Assembly (NCBI GenBank): GCA_964406445.1
Contig: CAYORU010000008.1
Coordinates: 1-64,000, forward strand
Direction of reading: 5' to 3'
DNA from: SG8-30 sp964406445
Lineage (GTDB): Bacteria; Pseudomonadota; Gammaproteobacteria; Steroidobacterales; Steroidobacteraceae
DNA: 64,000 nucleotides
This document shows positions 8,987 through 15,628 of this stretch, one piece after another (positions within the stretch are counted from its first letter, which is position 1; the number at the start of each line of letters is the position of its first letter). Under the pieces are notes generated by a model. It was given only the letters and a program-made list of their open reading frames with translations. It ran no database searches and was not told the origin of the DNA. The translations under genes and the position numbers were made by a program.

Positions 8987-9565
8987 ATGGCGCCGGCGCA
9001 GGGCGACGCGGAGCGGGCGGCGCGCGTCGACGCCCTGCTGCCCCAGACCCAGTGCACGCGCTGCGGGTTCGAGGGCTGCCGGCCCTACGCGGAGGCGCTC
9101 GCGCGCGGCGAGAGCGAGATCAATCGCTGCCCGCCGGGCGGCGAGCCCGTGATGCGGGCGCTCGCGGCCCTGCTGGGGCGGCCGGAGAAGCCCATCGACC
9201 CCGCCTGCGGCGAGGTCGGCCCGCCGCGGGTCGCGGAGATAGACGAGCCGGACTGCATCGGCTGCGCGAAGTGCATCGACGTTTGCCCGACCGACGCCAT
9301 CGTCGGCGCGCGCAAGTGGCTGCACGCGGTGCTGCCCGGGGATTGCTCGGGCTGCGAGCTGTGCATCCCGGCCTGCCCGGTGGACTGCATTCGCCTCGAG
9401 GCCGCGCCCGGGCTGCCGGCGGCGCCGCTGCCGCAGGCCGCCATCGCCGCGCGCGCACGCCGGTTCCGGGCGCTTTACGACGCGCGCGCAGCCCGGCTCG
9501 CCCGCAACGCGGCCCGCCGCGCGGCCGCCATCGCCGCGCGGTTGCCCGGGGCCCGCGAACCGTGA
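8987..9565 (+). CDS. RnfB/RsxB-like ferredoxin, orphan
   Basis: A 192-residue iron-sulfur protein. The N-terminal RnfB Fe-S domain shows CTRCGFEGC and a later Cys (NRCPPGG). It is followed by two ferredoxin clusters, CIGCAKCIDVCP and CSGCELCIPACP, and a basic, Ala/Arg-rich tail. The N-terminal membrane helix of true RnfB/RsxB is absent, and no rnfA, C, D, G or E lies nearby, so it is probably a soluble electron carrier rather than part of a complete Rnf pump. It starts 5 nt after metG and overlaps nth by 4 nt (GTGA). The neighbouring nth carries a [4Fe-4S] cluster, which may be coincidence. Confidence 0.85.
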   Translation: MAPAQGDAERAARVDALLPQTQCTRCGFEGCRPYAEALARGESEINRCPPGGEPVMRALAALLGRPEKPIDPACGEVGPPRVAEIDEPDCIGCAKCIDVCPTDAIVGARKWLHAVLPGDCSGCELCIPACPVDCIRLEAAPGLPAAPLPQAAIAARARRFRALYDARAARLARNAARRAAAIAARLPGAREP

Positions 9566-10263
9566 ACGCAGCGCGCCGCCGCGAGATCTTCGCGCGCCTC
9601 GCCGCCGCGAACCCGTCGCCGACCACCGAGCTCGCGTGGTCGAACCCCTTCGAGCTGCTGGTGGCCGTGATCCTCTCGGCGCAGGCGACCGACCGCGGGG
9701 TCAACGCGGCGACGCCGGCGCTGTTCGCGGCCGCGCCCACGCCGGCGGCGCTGGCCGCGCTCGGCGCCGAGGGCATCGCGCCGTTCATCCGCACCATCGG
9801 GCTGTGGTCGGCCAAGGCGAAGAATCTCGCCGCCACCGCGCGACTCCTGGTCGAGCGCCACGGCGGCGACGTGCCTCGCCGCCGCGAGGATCTCGAGGCC
9901 CTGCCCGGGGTCGGCCGCAAGACGGCGAACGTCGTCCTGAACACCGCCTTCGGCGAGCCGACCATCGCGGTGGACACGCACATCTTCCGGGTCGCGAACC
10001 GCACCGGCCTCGCGCCGGGCCGCAACGTCCGCCAGGTCGAGGAGCGTCTGCTCAGGTTCGTGCCCCCCGACTTCCGCAAGGACGCGCACCACTGGCTGAT
10101 CCTGCACGGCCGCTACGTCTGCAAGGCGCGCAAGCCCGACTGCCCGCGCTGCCCGATCCTCGACCTCTGCGAATACCGCCGCAAGACGCTGCCCGAGGCG
10201 AAGTCGCTGCCCCTGTGCAGGGCCTCGCGGCGGCGACGCTCGGCGGCGACGGGAAGCGCCTGA
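9562..10263 (+). CDS. nth: Endonuclease III
   Basis: A bifunctional DNA glycosylase/AP lyase that removes oxidised pyrimidines in base excision repair. The 233-residue protein has the helix-hairpin-helix LPGVGRKTANVV with the catalytic Lys (about 115-126), the catalytic Asp in VDTHIFRV (about 137-144), and a C-terminal [4Fe-4S] loop with cysteines spaced C-x6-C-x2-C-x5-C (about 193-209). The GTG start overlaps the preceding stop codon by 4 nt. The C-terminal 20 residues beyond the cluster loop are basic and extra to the usual enzyme. Confidence 0.96.
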   Translation: MNAARRREIFARLAAANPSPTTELAWSNPFELLVAVILSAQATDRGVNAATPALFAAAPTPAALAALGAEGIAPFIRTIGLWSAKAKNLAATARLLVERHGGDVPRRREDLEALPGVGRKTANVVLNTAFGEPTIAVDTHIFRVANRTGLAPGRNVRQVEERLLRFVPPDFRKDAHHWLILHGRYVCKARKPDCPRCPILDLCEYRRKTLPEAKSLPLCRASRRRRSAATGSA

Positions 10264-10264
10264 G

Positions 10265-10708
10265 GTGGCGCTGTTCGCCGGGGCCGGCCGCGAGGAGTTG
10301 CGCCGCGCGTGGGTCGAGGCCTGGCGCAAGCACCGCGAGGGCCGTCCGCTCGAGCCGCTGGAGGCGCAGCTCGCCGACCTGGTGGCGGCGCACCCGGAGT
10401 ACCATGCCGTGCTGGAGGCCGGCGCCGCGAGCGAGAGCCGCGAGTGGACGCCCGAGGGCGGCCAGAGCAACCCGTTCCTGCACCTCGGGCTGCACATGGC
10501 GGTGCGGGAGGGCGTGGCCACCGACCGGCCGCCGGGCCTGCGCGCGGCCTTTTCGACGATCGCGGAGGCGTCCGGCTCTGCCCACGAGGCGGAGCACCGC
10601 CTGCTCGACTGCCTGGCCGAGACGCTGTGGGAGGCGCAGCGCGAACGGCGTGCGCCGGACGAGTCGGCGTTCCTGGCGCGGGTCCGCCGGCTGGCGACCC
10701 GCCGGTGA
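10265..10708 (+). CDS. DUF1841 family protein
   Basis: A 147-residue cytosolic protein matching the DUF1841 family known from beta- and gammaproteobacteria, with no assigned function. Family-like features are the HPEYHAVLE segment (about 43-51), NPFLHLGLHMAVREG (about 69-83) and the ending DESAFLARVRRLA. It begins with GTG one base after the nth stop, so it sits in the same transcript. It could be an accessory of the upstream genes, but there is nothing in the sequence to say how it acts. Confidence 0.85.
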   Translation: MALFAGAGREELRRAWVEAWRKHREGRPLEPLEAQLADLVAAHPEYHAVLEAGAASESREWTPEGGQSNPFLHLGLHMAVREGVATDRPPGLRAAFSTIAEASGSAHEAEHRLLDCLAETLWEAQRERRAPDESAFLARVRRLATRR

Positions 10709-10751
10709 TGGATCGGTCCGCCGGCCGGTCTACCGGAGAGGAGGTTCGAGC

Positions 10752-11618
10752 ATGAATCCAGCCCGCGCGGCAGCCCAGCCGGTCGTCCGGTCGCCCCGTT
10801 TCCCGGTGGAGGGGGCCGGCCTCGGCTTCCGCCGCGCGCTGCTCGCGGAACTCGAGCGCGACGGCGCGGCCGGCATCGACTTCTTCGAGCTTGCGCCGGA
10901 GAACTGGATCGGTGTCGGCGGCGCGCTGGCGCGGCGCCTGCGCCGCTTCACGGAGCGCCACCCCTTCGTCGCCCACGGCCTCTCGCTGTCGCTCGGCGGA
11001 CCGGGACCGCTCGACGTCGCCCTGCTCGCCGATATCCGTGCCTTCCTCGACCAGCACGGCATCCGCGCCTACACCGAGCACCTGAGCTACTGCACGGACG
11101 AGGGGCATCTCTACGACCTGATGCCGATCCCCTTCACCGGCGAGGCCGTGCGCCACGTCGCGGCGCGCATCCGGCAGGCACAGGAGGTCCTGGAGCGGCC
11201 CATCGCGATCGAGAACGTCTCCTACTACGCCGCGCCGGGCGCCGAGCTGTCCGAGCTCGAGTTCGTGAACGCGGTGCTCGCGGAGGCCGACTGCGGCCTG
11301 CTGCTCGACGTCAACAACGTCTTCGTCAACGCGATCAACCATCGCTACGATCCGGCCGGCTTCCTGCGCGCCCTGCCCGCGGAGCGCGTCTGGTACCTGC
11401 ACGTCGCCGGACACTACGTGGAGGCGCCCGACCTGCGCGTCGACACCCACGGCGCGGAGGTCTGCACCGACGTCTGGGCGCTGCTGGCAAGGGCCTACGC
11501 CCACTGCGGACCGGCGCCCACCCTGCTCGAACGCGACTTCAACTTCCCGCCGCTGCCCACGCTCGTAGGCGAGGTCGCCGAGGTGCGGGCGCTGCAGTCG
11601 CGCGCCGCGGCGGGCTGA
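10752..11618 (+). CDS. DUF692 multinuclear iron oxidase (MNIO), BufB/HvfB-like
   Basis: A 288-residue TIM-barrel protein of the DUF692/MNIO family. Characterised members (MbnB, ApyH, BufB) use two or three irons to oxidise cysteines in RiPP precursor peptides. Family features seen are GLGFRRALLAEL near the N-terminus, FFELAPENW (about 39-47), AHGLSLSLGG (His about 76), TEHLSY, IENVSYY, LLDVNNVFVNAINH and HVAGH, and the C-terminal LERDFNFP with a metal-binding Glu. A strong Shine-Dalgarno (GAGAGGAGG) precedes the ATG. The partner DUF2063 gene follows after 3 nt. No DUF2282 or other Cys-rich precursor is visible on either side. Confidence 0.9.
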   Translation: MNPARAAAQPVVRSPRFPVEGAGLGFRRALLAELERDGAAGIDFFELAPENWIGVGGALARRLRRFTERHPFVAHGLSLSLGGPGPLDVALLADIRAFLDQHGIRAYTEHLSYCTDEGHLYDLMPIPFTGEAVRHVAARIRQAQEVLERPIAIENVSYYAAPGAELSELEFVNAVLAEADCGLLLDVNNVFVNAINHRYDPAGFLRALPAERVWYLHVAGHYVEAPDLRVDTHGAEVCTDVWALLARAYAHCGPAPTLLERDFNFPPLPTLVGEVAEVRALQSRAAAG

Positions 11619-11621
11619 ACG

Positions 11622-12371
11622 ATGGACCTCGCCGAGCTGCAGCGCCGCTTCGCCGCGCACCTGCGCGACCCGGACAACGTGCCGCCGCCGGAGGGGATCG
11701 AGGCGCGCCGGCTCGACGTCTACCGGGAGCTGTTCTTCAACAACGTCGCGAGCCTGCTGTCGGGCACCTTCCCCGTGTGCCGCGATATCCTCGGCGAGGC
11801 CGCCTGGCGCGGCCTCGTGCGCCGGTTCTACGCCACGCACAAGGCACACACGCCGTACTTCCTCGAGCTGCCGTCCGAGTTCCTGCAGTGGCTGCAGGCG
11901 GGCGGCGCGGCGGATCCGGCGCTGCCGCCCTTCCTCGGCGAGCTCGCGCACTACGAGTGGGTCGAGCTGGCGCTCTCCGTGAGCGAGGCCGAGCCCGACC
12001 TCGCGGACGTGGACCCGGCGGGCGACCTGCTGGCCGGCCGCCCGGTCGTCTCGCCGCTCGCCTGGCCGCTCGCCTACCGCTGGCCGGTCCACCGGCTGTC
12101 GCCGTCCTTCCGTCCCGCGTCGGCCGGCGAGTTGCCGACCTTCCTCGTGGTCTATCGCGACGCCGACGGCGCCGTGCGCTTCCTCGAGGTGGATGCGGCG
12201 GCGGCGAGGCTGCTCGAACTGCTGGACGCCAGCCCCGACCAGACGGGTGCCGGCGCGCTCGCGCGCGTGGCCGCCGAGCTGGGCGAAGCCGGCCGGGCCG
12301 CCGCCTCGCGCGGAGCCGACCTGCTCGCGGGGCTGCAGAAGCGCGGGATCCTGCTCGGCACGCGTCGCTGA
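11622..12371 (+). CDS. DUF2063 (BufC/HvfC-like) MNIO partner protein
   Basis: A 249-residue protein. The N-terminal DUF2063 domain (about 1-95: RRLDVYRELFFNNVASLL, then CRDILGEAAWRGLVRRFYATH) is the precursor-binding partner that works with DUF692 oxidases. A C-terminal winged-helix-like region (about 155-245) probably binds the leader peptide. It lies 3 nt downstream of the MNIO gene and converges on lpdA, leaving only 20 bp between stops, so there is no room for a precursor gene downstream. Assigned from the fixed DUF692-DUF2063 pairing. Confidence 0.88.
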   Translation: MDLAELQRRFAAHLRDPDNVPPPEGIEARRLDVYRELFFNNVASLLSGTFPVCRDILGEAAWRGLVRRFYATHKAHTPYFLELPSEFLQWLQAGGAADPALPPFLGELAHYEWVELALSVSEAEPDLADVDPAGDLLAGRPVVSPLAWPLAYRWPVHRLSPSFRPASAGELPTFLVVYRDADGAVRFLEVDAAAARLLELLDASPDQTGAGALARVAAELGEAGRAAASRGADLLAGLQKRGILLGTRR

Positions 12372-12391
12372 GGCTTCATGCCCGGGCCGCG

Positions 12392-14185
12392 TCAGCGGCG
12401 GGGGATGAACAGGTCGGTCAGCGTTCCCTCGAAGGCTTCGGCCGCGAAGCCGATGGTCTCGGACAGCGTCGGGTGCGGATGGATGGTCAGGCCGACGTCG
12501 GCGGCGTCGGCGCCCATCTCGATCGCGAGGCCCACCTCGGCGATCAGGTCGCCGGCGTTGGTGCCGACGATGCCGCCGCCCAGCACGCGGTGCGTGTCCG
12601 GGTCGAAGATCAGCTTCGTGAACCCCTCGTCGCGGTTGAGCGCGAGCGAGCGCCCGCTCGCCATCCACGGGAACAGGCCCTTGCCCACCTTGCGGCCCGC
12701 GGCCTGCGCCTCGGTCTCCGTCAGGCCGATCCAGGCCACCTCCGGGTCGGTGTAGGCGACGGAAGGAATCACGCGCGCGTCGAAGGCGCGCTTGTGGCCT
12801 GCCGCGACTTCGGCCGCGACCTTGCCCTCGTGGGTCGCCTTGTGCGCGAGCATCGGCCCGCCGGCGATGTCGCCGATCGCGAAGATGTGCGGGACGTTGG
12901 TCCGCTGCTGCCGGTCGGCCGCGATGAAGCCGCGCTCGTCGACCCTGAGGCCCGCCTGCTCCGCGCCGATCAGCTTGCCGTTCGGCACCCGGCCGACGGC
13001 CACCAGGACGCGGTCGTAGTCCTGCGGCGAGGGCGCGCCCTGCCCCTCGAAACTGACCCGAAGGCACTCGTCCCGGGCCTCGACGCCGGCCACGCGGACA
13101 CCGGTGTGCACGCCCGCGTAGCGGGCGCGGATGCGCTTCTCGAGCGGCCGCACCAGGTCGCGGTCGCAGCCCGGCATCAGGCCCGGGGTCAGCTCCGCGA
13201 CGCTCACCTTCGAGCCGAGCGCGTCGTACACGCAGGCCATCTCGAGGCCGATGATGCCGCCACCCACCACGAGCAGGCGGTCGGGCAACTCCTTGAGGTC
13301 GAGCGCCCCGGTCGAGTCGATGATGCGCGGGTCGGACGGCAGGCCGGGCAGGCGCACCGGCTCGGAGCCGGCCGCGACGATGCAGTGCTCGAAGGCCACC
13401 ACCCGGGTCGCGCCGTCCGGCTCGCGCACCTCGAGCCGCTTCGCCGAGGCGAAGCGGCCGTAGCCGCGCAGCACCTGCACCTTGCGCTGCTTGGCCAGGA
13501 TCGTGAGGCCCGCGGTGAGCTTGCCGACGATGCGGTTCTTCCACTGGCGCAGGCGCTCGATGTCGATCGAGGGATTGCCGAACATCAGGCCGTGCTCGGC
13601 CATCGACTCGACGTCCTCGATGACGCGCGCCGCGTGCAGCAGTGCCTTGGACGGGATACAGCCCACGTTGAGGCACACGCCGCCGAGCTGCGGCCAGCGG
13701 TCCACGAGGACCACCGACAGCCCGAGGTCGGCCGCGCGGAAGGCCGCGGTGTAGCCGCCCGGGCCCGCGCCGAGCACCACGAGCTGCGCGCTGAGGTCGG
13801 CCCCGGGCTCGCCGGCCGAGACGGACGCGGCGCGCTCTTCGGCCGGCTTCCTGTCTTCTTTCTCCGCGGGTTCCCCCGCAGCCTGTCCGTCTCCGGCCGA
13901 ATCCGCGGCGGGATCCGCGACGGCCTTGATGCGCACCGTGTCCCCGCCGCTGTCCCCGGACAGCCGCAGGAGCAGGGTGCCGGCGTTGACGCGGTCGCCC
14001 TTCTTCACCGCCACCTCGAGCACTTTGCCCGCGGCGGTGGCCGGCACGTCCATGGTGGCCTTGTCGGTTTCGAGCGTGACGAGCGGCGTCTCCGGCTCGA
14101 CGGCATCGCCGGGCCCGACGAGCACGTCGATGACCTCGACGTCCTTGAAGTCGCCGAGGTCCGGGACGCGCTGCTCGACGCTCAC
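12392..14185 (-). CDS. lpdA: Dihydrolipoyl dehydrogenase with N-terminal lipoyl domain
   Basis: E3 of the pyruvate dehydrogenase complex, reoxidising dihydrolipoamide with NAD+. The 597-residue protein begins with a lipoyl domain (about 1-80, lipoyl-lysine in ETDKATMD), then an acidic Ala/Glu linker (about 85-130). The flavoprotein core follows: GAGPGGYTAAFRAA FAD site, redox disulfide GGVCLNVGCIPSK, NAD site GGGIIGLEMA and the C-terminal His-Glu region HPHPTLSE. Standalone E3 lacks the lipoyl domain, but fusions of this kind occur in many proteobacterial PDH operons. The GTG start overlaps the aceF stop (GTGA). Confidence 0.95.
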   Translation of the reverse strand: MSVEQRVPDLGDFKDVEVIDVLVGPGDAVEPETPLVTLETDKATMDVPATAAGKVLEVAVKKGDRVNAGTLLLRLSGDSGGDTVRIKAVADPAADSAGDGQAAGEPAEKEDRKPAEERAASVSAGEPGADLSAQLVVLGAGPGGYTAAFRAADLGLSVVLVDRWPQLGGVCLNVGCIPSKALLHAARVIEDVESMAEHGLMFGNPSIDIERLRQWKNRIVGKLTAGLTILAKQRKVQVLRGYGRFASAKRLEVREPDGATRVVAFEHCIVAAGSEPVRLPGLPSDPRIIDSTGALDLKELPDRLLVVGGGIIGLEMACVYDALGSKVSVAELTPGLMPGCDRDLVRPLEKRIRARYAGVHTGVRVAGVEARDECLRVSFEGQGAPSPQDYDRVLVAVGRVPNGKLIGAEQAGLRVDERGFIAADRQQRTNVPHIFAIGDIAGGPMLAHKATHEGKVAAEVAAGHKRAFDARVIPSVAYTDPEVAWIGLTETEAQAAGRKVGKGLFPWMASGRSLALNRDEGFTKLIFDPDTHRVLGGGIVGTNAGDLIAEVGLAIEMGADAADVGLTIHPHPTLSETIGFAAEAFEGTLTDLFIPRR

Positions 14186-15618
14186 GGCACGGCCTCGGCC
14201 AGGCGGCGCGGCTCGGCGAGCGCCGCGGCGAGCGCCGAGGTGAAGCGCACGGCTTCGGCGCCGTCGATCACGCGGTGGTCGTAGGACAGCGACAGGGGCA
14301 GCATCAGCCTCGGCGCGAACTCGCCGTCGCGCCACACGGGGCGCATCTCGGCCTTCGACACGCCGAGGATCGCGACCTCGGGCGCGTTGATGATCGGGGT
14401 GAACGCGGTGCCGCCGATTCCGCCGAGGCTGGACACCGTGAAGCAGCCGCCCTGCATCTCCGACGCCGAGAGCTTGCCGGCACGGGCCTTCTCCGACAGC
14501 GCGCCGAGCTCGCGCGCGAGCTCGTAGACGTCCTTGCGGTCCGCGTCGCGGATCACCGGGACCACGAGTCCGTTCGGCGTGTCGGCCGCGAAGCCGAGGT
14601 GCAGGTACTTCTTCATGACCAGCTGGTCGCCGGCCAGCGAGGCGGCGAAGCGCGGGAAGTCGGCGATGACCCTCGCGCAGGCCCGCAGGATGAAGGCGAG
14701 CGGCGTGAGCTTGATGCCGGACGACGACGCGCGCTCCTTCAGATCGCCGCGCAGCGCCTCGAGCTCGGTGATGTCCGCCTGGTCGTGCTGCGTGACGTGC
14801 GGGATGTTGACCCAGCTGGCGTGCAGGCGGGGACCGGAGATCCGCTGCACGCGCGTCAGCGCCACGGTCTCGACCGGCCCGAAGGCGGCGAAATCCACCT
14901 CCGGAACGCGCGGCAGCGCCGCGCCGCCGGCGCCTGGCGCGCCCCCGGCCAGCATCGCCTTGACCCAGGCCTTCACGTCCTCCTCGGTGACGCGCCCCTT
15001 GGCGCCGCTGCCCTTGACGCGGCCGAGGTCGACGCCCAGCTCGCGCGCGAATCTGCGCACCGACGGGCTGGCGTGGGCGCGCGAGAAGCCGGCTTCCTCG
15101 ATCGGCGGCAGCGTGCCGGCCGGCGCCTCGACGCGCGCCGCGGCCGGCGGCTTCGATTCGGCGCGCCCCGGCGAGGCCGCCTTCTTGCCGGATTCGCTCT
15201 CGTCCTTGCCAGAGGCCGAATCGTCATCGCCGTGCTTCGACGCGTCCTTGCCCGACGCCGACTTGTCCTTGCCGGAAGCCGGCTTGCTTTCGCCCTGCTT
15301 CGAGCGGGTAGCTTTCTTCTCCCCGTCCCCGTCGTCCTCCTTCTCCGCAGCCTCCTTCCTGGAGCCTTCGCCGGAATCGGCCGGCTCCACGACCGCGAGC
15401 GGATCGCCCTTGGAGACGCGATCGCCCTTCTTGACCTTGAGCTCGACGATCCGGCCCGCGGAGTCCGCCGGCACGTCCATGGTCGCCTTGTCGGTCTCGA
15501 GCGTGACGAGCGGCGCCTCCCGCTCGACCTCGTCGCCCTCCGCGACCAGCACGTCGATCACCTCGACGTCGTTGAAGTCGCCGAGGTCGGGCACGCTCAG
15601 GGTGATGCGCTTCGACAC
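14182..15618 (-). CDS. aceF: Dihydrolipoamide acetyltransferase (PDH E2)
   Basis: Transfers the acetyl group from E1 to CoA. The 478-residue protein has one lipoyl domain (about 1-82, Lys in ETDKATMD). It then has an unusual highly charged linker (about 85-160) with repeated SGKD units in place of the customary Ala/Pro linker. Next come the E1/E3-binding domain ASPSVRRFARELG (about 178-213) and the catalytic domain with the active-site DHRVIDGAEAVRF near 455. Start is GTG, giving VSKRITLSVPDLGDF. It lies 10 nt after aceE and overlaps lpdA. With only one lipoyl domain on E2 and another on E3, the complex carries two lipoyl groups per E2-E3 pair. Confidence 0.96.
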   Translation of the reverse strand: MSKRITLSVPDLGDFNDVEVIDVLVAEGDEVEREAPLVTLETDKATMDVPADSAGRIVELKVKKGDRVSKGDPLAVVEPADSGEGSRKEAAEKEDDGDGEKKATRSKQGESKPASGKDKSASGKDASKHGDDDSASGKDESESGKKAASPGRAESKPPAAARVEAPAGTLPPIEEAGFSRAHASPSVRRFARELGVDLGRVKGSGAKGRVTEEDVKAWVKAMLAGGAPGAGGAALPRVPEVDFAAFGPVETVALTRVQRISGPRLHASWVNIPHVTQHDQADITELEALRGDLKERASSSGIKLTPLAFILRACARVIADFPRFAASLAGDQLVMKKYLHLGFAADTPNGLVVPVIRDADRKDVYELARELGALSEKARAGKLSASEMQGGCFTVSSLGGIGGTAFTPIINAPEVAILGVSKAEMRPVWRDGEFAPRLMLPLSLSYDHRVIDGAEAVRFTSALAAALAEPRRLAEAVP

Positions 15619-15628
15619 GGTGGCAGCC

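Noticed and set aside
10752..11618. DUF692 gene as a xylose isomerase-like sugar enzyme
   Set aside because: The fold is related, but the LLDVNNVFVNAINH signature and the DUF2063 partner identify the MNIO family.
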